Source: Caldalkalibacillus mannanilyticus JCM 10596
Lineage (GTDB): Bacteria > Bacillota > Bacilli > Caldalkalibacillales > JCM-10596
DNA: 64,000 nt
Direction: 5' to 3'
NCBI RefSeq assembly: GCF_000615945.1
Contig: NZ_BAMO01000006.1
Span: forward strand, 84,914 to 148,913
Positions within the stretch are counted from its first letter, which is position 1; every line of letters begins with the position of its first letter. The notes beneath the pieces are model-generated. The model was not told the origin of the DNA and ran no database searches. It was given only the letters and a program-made list of their open reading frames with translations. A program made the translations under genes and the position numbers. Positions 18,514-28,799 of the stretch are shown here, in pieces.

Positions 18514-19428
18514 ATGCAACAAAATAATGGAAATAAAAAAAAGAGCTACACCAAAAGCATATGGCTTATTCTGCTAAGCACAGGATTGCTGTTGTTCTCC
18601 CCTGTTACTGTCATTTCTGAAGAGGCATTGGTCGTCCTCAAGAACAAACAACAGGATCAGTCGACCGTGATGAACTGGGAGGAACAGTTTAAAAAACAAG
18701 TAGAGGATTGGATTAAGCAAATAAGCAGTGAGGATGAGAGATTTAGCATATGGCATTCTGCTTCTTGGGAGTCCTATCCTTTTGGACCCGGAAGCAGGCA
18801 ATGGATCGTTCTCATCACCTATCAGGAACAAGAAGTAGGGTATCTAATGGTAGGAGAAGATCACACGTCAGCTCTTGTTCTTATTGAGTATGGGATGATG
18901 GACTCCTCGACACTCAGAAATCTCATTGACCAAGAAAAACTAGAGAGTCATTTTTTTTATCATGGCTTAGTGTGGGCTACTCATGAAGACTCCTTCCTTA
19001 CTGACCTTATTACAGGCGAACACTATGAGCATGTTCATTTTCCTGATGTCACACCATTTTGGCAAGGAGAGCCTATCCACAAGCTAGCCAACGTTGTCCT
19101 GTCAGAACAAATGGTAACAGAGCCTATTGTACACTACCCACCCTCAGCTGATCAGGTGCTTTTTGATTCCACGTTGGACGGAGATGAACATACTACAACA
19201 CAAAAAGAAGCTCTTATGCAAGAGCTTCACTTGAAACGTGATTCTTTTTTTAGTAGTCAAATCCTGCCTGGGGTGAGAGGGCTTTACTCTATAGATTCTA
19301 TACATGCTTGGGAACCTATAGATTCCTTCCAACGCACCCTCTATATTGGCTTAAAAGATAGCGGCATCCGTTTTTTTTCGTTGGACTATCTTATTCAGCT
19401 AAAAGACGCTACCTTCATTGAAGAGTAG
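18514..19428 (+). CDS. Hypothetical membrane-anchored or secreted protein
   Basis: A 304-residue protein with a basic N-terminus (NKKKSYTKS) and one hydrophobic segment at about 16-36 (IWLILLSTGLLLFSPVTVIS), which may be a signal peptide or an anchor. The rest is soluble and rich in acidic and aromatic residues, with no repeats and no motif I can name. ATG 18514 follows GGAAGGAGTG. It lies about 100 bp after yqhG with no terminator visible, so read-through is possible. It converges with yqzE. I do not recognise the family. Confidence 0.65.
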   Translation: MQQNNGNKKKSYTKSIWLILLSTGLLLFSPVTVISEEALVVLKNKQQDQSTVMNWEEQFKKQVEDWIKQISSEDERFSIWHSASWESYPFGPGSRQWIVLITYQEQEVGYLMVGEDHTSALVLIEYGMMDSSTLRNLIDQEKLESHFFYHGLVWATHEDSFLTDLITGEHYEHVHFPDVTPFWQGEPIHKLANVVLSEQMVTEPIVHYPPSADQVLFDSTLDGDEHTTTQKEALMQELHLKRDSFFSSQILPGVRGLYSIDSIHAWEPIDSFQRTLYIGLKDSGIRFFSLDYLIQLKDATFIEE

Positions 19429-19435
19429 AAATCAA

Positions 19436-19642
19436 CTAAGTAGCTTTCCTTCTGCTTCTGTTCTTTGTCTTTCGCTGAAATAATAACTTGATAGCGATAG
19501 GGATCACGCCAAACCAATGGTAAGACCACGAAGAATTTTGCGTCTTCCGTGCCTCTTTTCTTTTTTGTCGCTCATCTTTAGGCGTATCTACATATTGAAC
19601 GAGTTCACGGGTTAGATATTTAATTAGATCTTGGGAGGACAA
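19436..19642 (-). CDS. yqzE: YqzE family small protein
   Basis: A 68-residue basic protein matching B. subtilis YqzE in layout: DLIKYLTRELVQYVDTPKDE at the N-terminus, a charged middle (RQKRKEARKTQ), then SYHWFGVIPIAIKLLF, a conserved hydrophobic stretch, and an Arg/Lys-rich tail. The start is TTG 19642, seven bases after AAGGAGTGG; a longer open frame to 19714 lacks a ribosome binding site. In B. subtilis yqzE lies by the comG operon; here it follows the SDR gene. Confidence 0.78.
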   Translation of the reverse strand: MSSQDLIKYLTRELVQYVDTPKDERQKRKEARKTQNSSWSYHWFGVIPIAIKLLFQRKTKNRSRRKAT

Positions 19643-19714
19643 GTGAGAACCACTCCTTCGCAACGATATGCTTATTCTCAGCCTGCCCCTCACCCATAAA
19701 AAGTATTCAAGCAA

Positions 19715-20397
19715 TTAGGCATTTAATTGTTCGATGTTGACAACCTTCCCAGCAAAGCGACTATCTGTAAGCACCAGTTTTAATAGATGCGGTGCGACTA
19801 CTGAAGGATGAACACCTGACCCTTGGAGATTTGATTTCATGACTCCTGGCTCAAAGGATTGAGCTACAATTCCATTTGCCGATTCTTCCTCATCAACCGA
19901 AGACATAAGAACTTGAAGCGCGGCTTTACTGGCACTATAGCTCCAAAGCCAGCAGCTCCTGTAAAAGCCAAGCTTGATGTTATACTGATGATTTTCCCGC
20001 TTTTTTGATCTCTCATGGCAGGAATACATTCTCGTGTCATTAAGAAAGCACTTGTTACATTATTATTTAGATGATAATTCCAAGAATCTAAGGTCGTGTC
20101 GGCAATATGATAGCTTTCAAATACAGCTGCATTATTAATCAACACGTCGATTCGACCAAATTTAGCCAGCGTTGCTTGAATAAATTGTTGAACTTCTCCT
20201 TCTCGAGACACATCTGCTGTAGCAACGAAAATGCTTTCTGAGTTCCCTAGCTCCTGACCCACGAGATCCATTTTGTCTGCATGTCGACCGCAAATAGCTA
20301 GCTTAGCACCTTCCTTGGCAAAAAGGAGCGCCGTTTCCTTTCCTAATCCTGAACCCGCACCTGTAATAACGATAACTTTCCCTTCTAATAATCCCAT
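19715..20397 (-). CDS. Short-chain dehydrogenase/reductase (frame broken)
   Basis: NAD(P)-dependent SDR of about 227 restored residues. Cofactor motif VITGAGSGLGKETA (10-23), INNAAVF, then ISITSSLAFTGAAG and, after the frame break, YSASKAALQVLMSSV with the catalytic Tyr-x3-Lys. The frame is lost at about 19940: GFGAYSASK needs one more C (GGAGCC). Three ATG codons follow AAGGAGG; the third (20397) has the best spacing. It is the last gene of the sulfate/siroheme operon, six bases after sirB. The substrate is not predictable, and nothing links it to the missing precorrin-2 dehydrogenase except position. Confidence 0.82.
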
Positions 20398-20409
20398 CAT
20401 CATTCCTCC

Positions 20410-21147
20410 TTATTGATTAATACCCTCTGCAATCCATTCCTTTACCAATGGATGAGGTAGAAGTGTTTGACCCTTATAGCGGTATTGAATACCTTCTAAT
20501 TTATTTGGAATGAGTTGTGTCGTAAAATATCCTTCACTTAGAAATAAAGGTAAGATCACTAATTCACCTATCCTGCTAATTCTTTCCGCCTTTTCCCGTA
20601 TTGTATCTGGATGTAAAGTGGCATATGTGGTACTGACGAAAGAATACTTCTCCTGAATATGACGACAGATGTTTTCTAACAGCTTTTCCCACACATCTTG
20701 AAACCCCTCTATTTCACTTCCATGTGCAATAATCAGCAAATGCTCTTGCTCTGCTTGATTGACTAAAGCTTGAACTCTCTCATCAAGAATTTGTAGGACA
20801 AATAGATGATCATCAAGTGGTGGCATCCAAATGATCTCAGCTGCCGAATCAATAGGCTCCAAATCAGTCGGAATTCTCGATTCTTTGATGATCCCTAAGG
20901 CATATTGAATTTCTTCTAAGTGCGTACTACCAGAACACATAAATAATGGGATCGCTTTAATTTGACTTACTCTAAGTTCATTTAATTTTCTGACTCCATC
21001 AGCAATGCTTTTCCCTTCCACAAGCTCCAAATAGCCGATTTGTACGGGATGCTCTGTCTGAACAGAATGGACCACTTCTTCTATATATTGAATCCATTTT
21101 GCATTGCGTGAACCATGTGCAAGAATAAGTATTCCTGTTCTAGACAT
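20410..21147 (-). CDS. sirB: Sirohydrochlorin ferrochelatase, CbiX/SirB type
   Basis: Inserts Fe(II) into sirohydrochlorin to give siroheme for the sulfite reductase encoded upstream. The 245 residues contain two CbiX half-domains: ILILAHGSRNAKW at the N-terminus and LLIIAHGSEIEGF at about 137, both carrying the HGS active-site motif, plus LFMCSGSTHLEEIQYAL. The second half ends with LPLFLSEGYFTTQL. The neighbouring cobA supplies precorrin-2. Specificity for iron over cobalt is inferred from operon context. Confidence 0.87.
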   Translation of the reverse strand: MSRTGILILAHGSRNAKWIQYIEEVVHSVQTEHPVQIGYLELVEGKSIADGVRKLNELRVSQIKAIPLFMCSGSTHLEEIQYALGIIKESRIPTDLEPIDSAAEIIWMPPLDDHLFVLQILDERVQALVNQAEQEHLLIIAHGSEIEGFQDVWEKLLENICRHIQEKYSFVSTTYATLHPDTIREKAERISRIGELVILPLFLSEGYFTTQLIPNKLEGIQYRYKGQTLLPHPLVKEWIAEGINQ

Positions 21148-21220
21148 CCTCTTCTCACCCTATCTACTTCAATTATGATCTTACTGGTATCTTGCTGTTT
21201 ATCTTTCTGTTATCTTGCTG

Positions 21221-22018
21221 CTATCTTTCTGTTTTAACTTCTTCTCCTTGATTTAACAGCTCTTTTTCAAACCATTGCAGCTTCTCACGTAGATGAACGA
21301 CTTCTCCTACGACGATGATTGCCGGTGGCTTAAACTGAGCTTCCTCTACCTTCTCCACGATATTCTCAAGTGTACCCACTAGGGTTTCTTGTCCTGGAAG
21401 TGTTCCCCATCTTACCAAAGCAACTGGAGTGTTTGGAGAACGTCCATGAGCCATCAATTGTTCTCTAATATAAGGGAGGTTCTTAACTCCCATATAAAAA
21501 ACAAGGGTTTCAATTCCTGTGGATATTTTATCCCACTGAATCTCGACTCCTCCTCTTCCATCCGTTCTTTTGTGACCTGTGATAATCGCCACTGTTGAGT
21601 TATAATCTCGATGTGTTAATGGAATGCCTGCATACATGGGAGCAGCAATCCCAGATGTAATTCCTGGAATCACTTCAAAAGGAATGTGATGCTGAACACA
21701 GCACTCTGCTTCTTCACCAACACGCCCAAATATACTGGGGTCTCCTCCTTTTAAACGAACAACCATTTTTCCTTGCTGCGCTTGATTGACCAATATCTGA
21801 TTGATATCATCTTGAGGAATAATGTGTCGATCAGGAAGTTTCCCAACGTAGATTAACTCTGCATCTTTTCTAGCGTAGTCCAAAAGCACAGGACTCGCTA
21901 ATCGATCATATACAATCACGTCTGCTTGTGCTAGAACTTCCGCTCCTTTTACGGTGATTAACTTAGGGTCACCAGGTCCAGCTCCTACAAGATAAACTTT
22001 CCCTACTCCATTGGTCAT
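21221..22018 (-). CDS. cobA: Uroporphyrinogen-III C-methyltransferase
   Basis: SAM-dependent enzyme that methylates uroporphyrinogen III at C2 and C7 to give precorrin-2, the branch point to siroheme and B12. The 265 residues include VYLVGAGPGDPKLITVKG (N-terminal SAM loop), VVRLKGGDPSIFGR, PGITSGIAAP and VALVRWGTLPGQ, all standard SUMT signatures. This is a single-domain enzyme: no CysG-type dehydrogenase/chelatase domain is attached, so precorrin-2 oxidation must be done elsewhere. ATG 22018 follows AGGAGAGG. Confidence 0.94.
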   Translation of the reverse strand: MTNGVGKVYLVGAGPGDPKLITVKGAEVLAQADVIVYDRLASPVLLDYARKDAELIYVGKLPDRHIIPQDDINQILVNQAQQGKMVVRLKGGDPSIFGRVGEEAECCVQHHIPFEVIPGITSGIAAPMYAGIPLTHRDYNSTVAIITGHKRTDGRGGVEIQWDKISTGIETLVFYMGVKNLPYIREQLMAHGRSPNTPVALVRWGTLPGQETLVGTLENIVEKVEEAQFKPPAIIVVGEVVHLREKLQWFEKELLNQGEEVKTER

Positions 22019-22087
22019 TGTATGCTCTATCCTCTCCTACCCGTTGTATACAGGTTAGTCTTTGTCTCAAACCTTTTTTAAATTTTT

Positions 22088-23134
22088 TTACATCCTGTCT
22101 AGTTTTTTCTTCCATTTGTCTAATTGGCTAGCTCCTGCACCACTCTTTAGCTGTTGATTTGCCCAAGAAATTCCTTCAGCAATGGTTGGCGCTTTACCAC
22201 ATAGATAGAATTTGATCCCAGCATTATACACCACTTGATCACGGTAATAAGCCAGCTTTTCATCCTTTTCTCCAGAGAGGATTTGCTGAATAAGTGTGAC
22301 CTGTTCTTCAAGAGTAAGAACTTCTTTCTCCAGGTCTTTCCGATGCTTCAGACCATATTCAGCTGGGTCCAAGTCTAGGGAACGAACCTCATCCTGAGTC
22401 ACGTCATATAAGAAACTGATGCGGTGAATAGGAAGATCCTCTGAACCTTCTGCACCTTGTACGATATAACTTTTATTAAACCCTAATTGGCGAAGAATTT
22501 CCACATTTAAATCTAAGACGGTTTTATGGAAAATTCCTACCATAATCGAAGAGGCAGAAGCTAAATTTAACGATTTTTCTGCTGTATTTAAAAAGCTTCG
22601 AACGCCAATTTCTTCACGAACCTTGCGCACCTGTACTAATGGTGGACATAGAAGCTCTGTATTGGCAATCCCTATCTTGACTTCTTCTAAACACTCTGCA
22701 ATCTGCTCTGGAGAAAATGATGTTGAGATCCCTAACGCCTCCATGATTTCATGAAGCGCCACTCCCTTTTTAGGAGGGAGTGACTTGATACTATGCAAAT
22801 AGACAGGAATCCCACTCTCAGCTAGTAATAAGCTTACAGGGATAGTTGCCGCAAACGTTTTTCGACCATTGTAAGGTCCTGCGAAGTCAATCATGTTTTT
22901 CTGTAGCTCAGTCGAAACTGGAATACGCTGAGATGCTTGCTTAAATTCTTCAATAAAGGCTAACACCTCCGCAGGAGATTCACCCTTTAGCCTTTCCGCT
23001 ACGAGAAACGCGGCAAGCTGCGCCTCTGTAGCTTCTCCTTGTACAACTGCTTGAGCTGCCTGCTGTGCTTCCTGATAGCTTAAATCTCTAGAACCTTTCT
23101 TACCCCTAGCTACTTCCTTAATCCATTGCTTCAT
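22088..23134 (-). CDS. TrpD2-like glycosyl/phosphoribosyltransferase family protein
   Basis: A 348-residue protein of the anthranilate phosphoribosyltransferase fold: N-terminal helical domain with QEAQQAAQAVVQGEATEAQ, then DFAGPYNGRKTFAAT in place of the canonical Gly-rich loop, and LHSIKSLPPKKGV. The altered loop and its place in a sulfur operon, not with trp genes, suggest the TrpD2/YbiB-like branch rather than a tryptophan enzyme. It overlaps the DUF3906 gene by 17 bp. Similar proteins sit in siroheme operons of related Bacillales, but the reaction is not known to me. Confidence 0.75.
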   Translation of the reverse strand: MKQWIKEVARGKKGSRDLSYQEAQQAAQAVVQGEATEAQLAAFLVAERLKGESPAEVLAFIEEFKQASQRIPVSTELQKNMIDFAGPYNGRKTFAATIPVSLLLAESGIPVYLHSIKSLPPKKGVALHEIMEALGISTSFSPEQIAECLEEVKIGIANTELLCPPLVQVRKVREEIGVRSFLNTAEKSLNLASASSIMVGIFHKTVLDLNVEILRQLGFNKSYIVQGAEGSEDLPIHRISFLYDVTQDEVRSLDLDPAEYGLKHRKDLEKEVLTLEEQVTLIQQILSGEKDEKLAYYRDQVVYNAGIKFYLCGKAPTIAEGISWANQQLKSGAGASQLDKWKKKLDRM

Positions 23135-23330
23135 CTAACACATAACCCCCACCCTTTTCGCTTAGCTTCTTACGCTCAAAGAGAACCATTTCTTTGATCA
23201 CTGGGAGCTTTAAATAGTGTCTTTCCACCTCAATCTGAGCTAATCGAAAAGCTGTTTCATCATCCTTTGCAGCAATGATCACATCGACCTCTTTTTGTTC
23301 TAAAACAACTTGAAAGCGATAAAGATTCAT
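23118..23330 (-). CDS. DUF3906 family small protein
   Basis: A 70-residue protein beginning NLYRFQVVLEQKEVDVIIAA, with a predicted beta-beta-alpha-beta layout (DETAFRLAQIEVERHYL) typical of the short DUF3906 family. ATG 23330 follows AAAGGAGA. It sits 23 bp after the sulfite reductase gene and overlaps the next gene, so it belongs to the operon. Function unknown; position suggests an accessory role in sulfite reduction or siroheme supply. Confidence 0.72.
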   Translation of the reverse strand: MNLYRFQVVLEQKEVDVIIAAKDDETAFRLAQIEVERHYLKLPVIKEMVLFERKKLSEKGGGYVLDEAMD

Positions 23331-23353
23331 CGGAATCTCCTTTCAGCCTGAGC

Positions 23354-24973
23354 TTAGGATGCAGCTTGAGCTAGAATGTGATCAAGTTCAGCCTGAAGAG
23401 AAGGAAGTCCCACACGACTTACAAAAGCAAAGAAGCTTTCATTTTCTTCTCTCTTTTCTTTATAGAAGCTAATTAACTTTTTAAGAACAAGAGCAATTTC
23501 ATCCCCTTTTATTCTTCCTTTTAGCTTATCATTAAATTTTGCTCCATGGTTTAAGGTCCCACCAACATAGATTTCAAAAGCTTCTTCCATGCCGTTTGGT
23601 CCTTTCATCAGCACACCCTGAAGTCCAATATCAGCAATTTGTCGCTGACCACAGGAATTTGGACAGCCGACCATATGAATACGGATAGGCGTATCTAGTG
23701 AGATATTTTCATCTAGGTATTCAGCTACTCTTCTCATGCGCTCTTTTGTTTCCACTAGAGCTAAATTACAATATTCAATTCCTGTACATGATACGGAGTA
23801 GGCAATAAAGTTTTGCGGATTTATCGTAATACGCTCAAAGATATCATGCCCTAATAGTTCTTCCACTTTTTCATTTGGAACATTCGGAATGACGATATTT
23901 TGTGAGTTACATGTACGCAGTTCTCCATTTCCGAATTCTTTGGAGATACGCGCCAGCTCAAACAACTCATCAGCACTCATTCGCCCTACAGGAACGTTAA
24001 AACCAACATAGCTAAGCCCTTTTTGTTTTTGTTCGTGTGCCCCATAGAAGTAACCGGCATTCCATTCAACAAATTGATCAGTTCCTCTAGAAGGTAATGT
24101 TCCCATTAGTTCTTCCAGTTTTTCTTTGAATTTTTCTACTCCCCATTCAGCAACAAGGTATTTGATACGTGCTCTATGTCTCTTATCACGGAAACCATGA
24201 TCACGATAAATCGTTGTGATGGCAATCGCTGCTTCCTTCACTCGTTCAGGAGTAATAAATACGTCTAACTCTTGTCCTAAGAATGGCTTGGCAGAAAGTC
24301 CGCCTCCTACTTTCACATGAAAACCAATCACTTCTTGGCCGTCGATTTCTTTCGTTGCTGGAACAAACGCTAAACAGTTGATTTCAGCATGGGCTGCATT
24401 GTAGATATTAGACGAGATAGACATTTTATATTTTCTAGGAAGGTTAGAGAAATCTGAGTTACGTTGGAAAAACTGATAGACATCATTAACAATGTCTGTT
24501 GTATCCATCAGCTCATGAGGATCGATTCCTGCCAAAGGGTTCCCCATAATCGTTCTAGGAATATCACCACAGGCACCAACAGAAGAAAGCCCTACTGCCT
24601 CTAATCGTTTAAAAATATCTGGAATTTGCTCAATCGTTAACCAATGATACTGAATCGCCTGGCGAGTCGTAATATCGACTATATCTCTTCCATAGTCCTT
24701 AGCGATGCCTGCCAAAGTATTCGCCTGTTCGTAACTGATAAGACCTGAAGGAATATTCACACGCATCATGAAATATCCATCTTCTTTTGGTTTTTGCAAA
24801 TACATTCCTGCCCATTTAAAGAGGTTCCACTCTTCTTTCGGAATGGCATGGAAGCCTTCTTTTGCATATTTATCAATTTCATTTAATATTTCTAAACCAT
24901 CTTTTTGAAGCTTTAAAACCTCTGTTTCATTTAGCTTGGATGGATCATCTGCCCACGTTTTGTTATATCCCAT
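23354..24973 (-). CDS. Assimilatory sulfite (nitrite) reductase, ferredoxin type
   Basis: Single-chain siroheme/4Fe-4S enzyme of 539 residues with two Nir/Sir half-repeats. N-terminal half: YFMMRVNIPSGLISYEQ, TTRQAIQYHWLTIE and GACGDIPRTIMGNPLAG. The cluster and siroheme ligands are SCTGIEYC (around 396-403) and GCPNSCGQ (around 434-440). It lacks the CysJ flavoprotein partner, so a ferredoxin-like donor is likely. The PAPS/APS genes upstream and siroheme genes downstream support sulfite as substrate; nitrite reductases share the motifs. Confidence 0.9.
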   Translation of the reverse strand: MGYNKTWADDPSKLNETEVLKLQKDGLEILNEIDKYAKEGFHAIPKEEWNLFKWAGMYLQKPKEDGYFMMRVNIPSGLISYEQANTLAGIAKDYGRDIVDITTRQAIQYHWLTIEQIPDIFKRLEAVGLSSVGACGDIPRTIMGNPLAGIDPHELMDTTDIVNDVYQFFQRNSDFSNLPRKYKMSISSNIYNAAHAEINCLAFVPATKEIDGQEVIGFHVKVGGGLSAKPFLGQELDVFITPERVKEAAIAITTIYRDHGFRDKRHRARIKYLVAEWGVEKFKEKLEELMGTLPSRGTDQFVEWNAGYFYGAHEQKQKGLSYVGFNVPVGRMSADELFELARISKEFGNGELRTCNSQNIVIPNVPNEKVEELLGHDIFERITINPQNFIAYSVSCTGIEYCNLALVETKERMRRVAEYLDENISLDTPIRIHMVGCPNSCGQRQIADIGLQGVLMKGPNGMEEAFEIYVGGTLNHGAKFNDKLKGRIKGDEIALVLKKLISFYKEKREENESFFAFVSRVGLPSLQAELDHILAQAAS

Positions 24974-25052
24974 AATTTCCCCTCCCGTAATTTACCTACT
25001 TTTCTACTTCCCTTTTATTCCTCTTCGTTCTAGCTTCTTATATTTACTACAT

Positions 25053-25661
25053 TTATTGAATAATTTTTCGTTCTTTTAAATATTGAACCACCTTATCCAC
25101 GGACTCGTCAACCGATAATTGATCAGATTCGATGGTAATCTCTGGATTTTCGGGTTCCTCATACGGAGAGCTGATTCCTGTGAACTCAGGAATCTCTCCA
25201 TTTCTCGCCTTTTTATATAAGCCCTTAGGATCTCTTGATTCGCAGGTTTCTAAAGAACATCTGACATAGACTTCGATAAATTCATCTGCTTGAACCAAAT
25301 CCCTTGCTACTTGACGATCCTCAACAAAAGGAGAGATAAAAGCTGTTAAAGTAATGACTCCAGCATCAATAAATAGCTTAGAAACCTCACCGATTCGACG
25401 AATGTTCTCTTTTCTTGCCTCGTTGCTAAATCCTAAGTCTTTGTTTAAACCATGTCGAACATTATCTCCATCTAAGACATACGTTCTGATCCCCAGCTCA
25501 TATAATCTCTTTTCTACTGCATTAGCCAAGGTAGACTTTCCTGAACCAGATAAGCCAGTGAACCAGAGAACACAGCTTTTATGCTGGTTCAACTGATGTC
25601 GATCCTCCTTCACCACGGTTGCATTGTGCCAAACGATATTTTTTGCTACTGCTTCAGCCAT
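25053..25661 (-). CDS. cysC: Adenylyl-sulfate kinase
   Basis: Phosphorylates APS to PAPS. About 202 residues; P-loop [31 protein letters not shown], and [16 protein letters not shown] with the substrate lid. ATG 25661 ([12 protein letters not shown]) is preferred because GGAGG lies eight bases upstream; the in-frame ATG 25676 is part of that site. It follows sat by about 40 bp in the sulfate operon. The downstream reductase looks APS-type, so CysC may serve PAPS-dependent sulfation or a mixed pathway, as in B. subtilis. Confidence 0.93.
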   Translation of the reverse strand: MAEAVAKNIVWHNATVVKEDRHQLNQHKSCVLWFTGLSGSGKSTLANAVEKRLYELGIRTYVLDGDNVRHGLNKDLGFSNEARKENIRRIGEVSKLFIDAGVITLTAFISPFVEDRQVARDLVQADEFIEVYVRCSLETCESRDPKGLYKKARNGEIPEFTGISSPYEEPENPEITIESDQLSVDESVDKVVQYLKERKIIQ

Positions 25662-25703
25662 TTGCCTTTCCTCCATTTCTCCTAATCCCTAAATCCATGT
25701 AGC

Positions 25704-26852
25704 TTACGATTGAATTGATGGAACCTTCATTCCCCTAATCAGGACCTCTACGACCTCTGGACGACTAAATTCAGGTGGTGGTAGCTCCCCATTGCTTAAC
25801 ATCGCCCTAACCTTCGTCCCTGAGAGAATGAGATGATCCTCTTTGTCATGCGGGCAGGTTTTAGTTGAAGCCATGTTTCCGCACTTTTTGCAATAAAAGC
25901 TATGTTCAAAGAATAGAGGCATAATACCTAGTTCTTCTGCGGTAAAGTGGTTAAAAATTAATTGAGCATCATATGTTCCATAATAGTCACCGACACCAGC
26001 ATGATCACGTCCAACAATAAAATGAGTGCAGCCATAGTTCTTTCTTACCATGGCATGAAAAATCGCTTCACGAGGACCTGCATATCTCATCGCTGCCGGA
26101 AAAACAGCAAGGAATACACGATCCAATGGATAATAATTTTTCAAAAGCACTTGATAGCTTTCCATACGAACATCGGCAGGAATATCATCTGATTTTGTTT
26201 CTCCCACAAGAGGGTTTAAGAATAAGCCGTCCACAATTTCTAGGGCTGATTTCTGAATATATTCGTGAGCTCGATGTACTGGATTACGAGTTTGAAAGCC
26301 TACGACTGTCTTCCATCCTCTTTTGACAAATTCTGCTCTTGTTTCAGTAGGGTTCAGATAGAATTCTTTAAAGTTATTTTTCTCTGGTTGTTTCACCAAG
26401 GTAATAGGTCCACCAACATACACATTTGGTCTCTCCAATAACTTTTTCACCCCAGGATGAGCAAGGTCTGTTGTACGATAGACGTTTTCAGCCTCTACAT
26501 ATTTATCTGGTTGGTAGATTTCTTGGACTTCGATAACACCGTATACTTCTCCAGCAAAAACAAGCTTGACCTGTTCTCCTACTGTAAGCTCAGCAGCCTT
26601 TTCTTCTGTCACAGGAAGAGTAATAGGAATGCTCCAGATATGTCCGCTAGCTAGGCGCATCTTCTCAACAACGCCCGCATAATCAGCTTCCCCCATAAAT
26701 CCTGTCAGGGGACTAAAGGCTCCATTAGCAATTAACTCTAAATCAGACAAGGCAAAATTATCTAACTCTATCTCCTTAGCCATTCCATCTACGGAATAGT
26801 CCAGTTGAATACGGTGAATCAATTCTCCTCCATGTGGTTGACTTAAACTCAT
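25704..26852 (-). CDS. sat: Sulfate adenylyltransferase (ATP sulfurylase)
   Basis: Activates sulfate with ATP to adenylyl sulfate. The 382 residues contain [18 protein letters not shown] (the HxxH nucleotide site), [46 protein letters not shown], and a C-terminal zinc-like knuckle [17 protein letters not shown]. Monofunctional, with no fused APS kinase. It lies between cysH and cysC in one operon. Confidence 0.95.
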   Translation of the reverse strand: MSLSQPHGGELIHRIQLDYSVDGMAKEIELDNFALSDLELIANGAFSPLTGFMGEADYAGVVEKMRLASGHIWSIPITLPVTEEKAAELTVGEQVKLVFAGEVYGVIEVQEIYQPDKYVEAENVYRTTDLAHPGVKKLLERPNVYVGGPITLVKQPEKNNFKEFYLNPTETRAEFVKRGWKTVVGFQTRNPVHRAHEYIQKSALEIVDGLFLNPLVGETKSDDIPADVRMESYQVLLKNYYPLDRVFLAVFPAAMRYAGPREAIFHAMVRKNYGCTHFIVGRDHAGVGDYYGTYDAQLIFNHFTAEELGIMPLFFEHSFYCKKCGNMASTKTCPHDKEDHLILSGTKVRAMLSNGELPPPEFSRPEVVEVLIRGMKVPSIQS

Positions 26853-26926
26853 GTCTAGTTCCTCCTAATGTTTTCACATTTCTATTTTTGTTTGTTTACG
26901 CTCGTGCTTCATTCCAATTTCCTTAT

Positions 26927-27640
26927 TTACGTGTGCAGTCCACACTCTGTTTTCTTCGTATTAGCCCAGCGTCCCGCTCTTTCATCTCCACCCTCTTCGA
27001 CTGGTAAGGTGCAATGTTCACAGCCAATACTGGGATACCCTTTGTCATGAAGTTCATTATAGGGCAGTTCAAAGGCTTTAATATAATTCCAAACATCCTC
27101 CCACGTCCAATGAATCAAGGGACATAGCTTGATCGATTTAAACTTTCGATCTTGATTTACAAATTGAGTGTTGGCTCTAGTGGGCGATTGCTCTCTGCGC
27201 AAGCCTGAAAGCCAAGCCGTTGCCCCTGATAAAGCTTCATGTAATGGTTGAATTTTTCGAATCTGACAGCATAGATCAGGTTGACTGTTCCAGAGCTCAG
27301 CTCCGTGGAGGCTTGCTTGCTCCTCTAATGTCATATGCGGTTGCTTCAGCTCAATTTGTAATTGTGGATACCGAGCCTTGACTCGATCAATTAATTCATA
27401 AGTTTCTTTAAAATGAACATTCGTATCGAGAAAAACAATCTTAGCGTCCTTCTTCACCTTGCTGATCAGATCAATTAAGACCATCCCCTCAGCACCGAAA
27501 CTACAGGCATAAACCAACTCATCTCCAAAGGTTTTGTAGCCCCATTTAATCACATCGAGCGTATCTGATGCACTCAATTCTTGGTTAATGCGCACATACT
27601 CTTGTTCATGTAGAGTATCGAACGATATAGCATTTGACAT
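26927..27640 (-). CDS. cysH: Phosphoadenylyl/adenylyl-sulfate reductase
   Basis: Thioredoxin-dependent reductase giving sulfite. About 237 residues from ATG 27640 ([10 protein letters not shown]), preceded by GGGGGAGGA; a longer in-frame extension would overlap cys[17 protein letters not shown] is the PP-loop-like region. Cys124-Cys125 (DLCCQIRK) and Cys207/Cys210 (GCEHC) form the CC-CxxC set that binds a 4Fe-4S cluster, which marks APS-capable enzymes; the catalytic cysteine is in TECGLH (Cys233). Second gene of the operon, one base after cysP. Confidence 0.94.
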   Translation of the reverse strand: MSNAISFDTLHEQEYVRINQELSASDTLDVIKWGYKTFGDELVYACSFGAEGMVLIDLISKVKKDAKIVFLDTNVHFKETYELIDRVKARYPQLQIELKQPHMTLEEQASLHGAELWNSQPDLCCQIRKIQPLHEALSGATAWLSGLRREQSPTRANTQFVNQDRKFKSIKLCPLIHWTWEDVWNYIKAFELPYNELHDKGYPSIGCEHCTLPVEEGGDERAGRWANTKKTECGLHT

Positions 27641-27641
27641 T

Positions 27642-28718
27642 TTATATTCCTCCCCCTTGGTCATGTATCGCACTTTTCTCTCGACTAATGGTCTTATAGA
27701 GGCTGAACATTCCGACCGTAGCAATAAAGACACTTAAAACAGCGACTAAAGTATATGGGTTGGGATCTACTATTGCCTTCACTAAACTGAAGGATACAAC
27801 GAGGGAAGCAACAGGAGATACAATCCAGACCTTGATAATCTGCTTAATGACATCCTTTTGCCAGATACGAAAGCCGTTTTTGGCTGTACCAATCCCTAAA
27901 ATAGCTGATGTGGTCGCTTGAGTCAGAGGAACTGGAATCCCAAATATAGAAGCAATAATAACTAATGTAGCACCAGTCGCTGACACCGCACTCCCCTGTA
28001 ATAACGTTAATTTAGTAATTTTCTTCCCATTGGTTTCGAGGACTTTCCCTCCTAGAAAAATAGCACCTAAAGCAACAAAAACTCCTCCAACTACAATTCC
28101 TGTAGTCACATCCATTAGCCCTGCCCCCACTAAAGGACCTACCGCATTCGCGACATTATTCATTCCTGCGGAGAAAGCCTCCAGGAAACCGGTGAAAATA
28201 AGCAAGGCTCCAAGCCATATTCCCCATTTCCCTTTTCCCTTCAACTGTGGCCAGCGTTTTTCTGCCGAAAGAATCAGTTTTCCTAACAGCAAAGCCATTA
28301 AAAAAGCAACAATGGGTACAATAATCCAAAAAGAAACGATATAAAATAGCTTCGAAAGGTATAAGCTTTGAAAAGCAATCCCGACTCCTACTACCGATCC
28401 AATCGTTACCTCACTCGTTGATAAAGGAATACCCATGAGATTGGCAATAAACAAAGTGAATGTAGCCGAAAATAAAATGATAATCACGACTTCAACACCG
28501 AGCAGATTAGTAGGAATAATGCCACTTCCTACTGTTTTTACAACTTCTCCTCCACCGATCGCCGCTCCTAGAAAAACCCCTAAGGCTGCGACGAGTAAGG
28601 CCCTTCTCTTCTTAATTGCTCCTCCGCCATAAGCTGCACCCATAGTGGCTGCCGCTCCACTAGCTCCTATATTCATGGCGAAAAATAAGGCAATACCAAT
28701 CGCAACATAAATGAGCAT
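27642..28718 (-). CDS. cysP: Sulfate permease, PiT family (CysP)
   Basis: Inorganic anion transporter of 358 residues with about ten hydrophobic segments. The two PiT signature repeats are recognisable near the N-terminus ([20 protein letters not shown]) and in the middle ([18 protein letters not shown]). As in B. subtilis CysP, a PiT-family protein encoded with cysH/sat/cysC is expected to import sulfate rather than phosphate. It is the first gene of the operon, behind the promoter at 28834-28862. Confidence 0.9.
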   Translation of the reverse strand: MLIYVAIGIALFFAMNIGASGAAATMGAAYGGGAIKKRRALLVAALGVFLGAAIGGGEVVKTVGSGIIPTNLLGVEVVIIILFSATFTLFIANLMGIPLSTSEVTIGSVVGVGIAFQSLYLSKLFYIVSFWIIVPIVAFLMALLLGKLILSAEKRWPQLKGKGKWGIWLGALLIFTGFLEAFSAGMNNVANAVGPLVGAGLMDVTTGIVVGGVFVALGAIFLGGKVLETNGKKITKLTLLQGSAVSATGATLVIIASIFGIPVPLTQATTSAILGIGTAKNGFRIWQKDVIKQIIKVWIVSPVASLVVSFSLVKAIVDPNPYTLVAVLSVFIATVGMFSLYKTISREKSAIHDQGGGI

Positions 28719-28799
28719 TTCTTACACCGTCCTTTCCGTTTCTTCATAGGGAGCTTAACAAGTCACTGAAGCAGCCATCTTTAAATCCTTACTAAACCA

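Noticed and set aside
19715..20397. SDR gene as the missing precorrin-2 dehydrogenase
   Set aside because: It has the classical Ser-Tyr-Lys SDR motifs and no SirC/CysG-like features; position alone is not enough.
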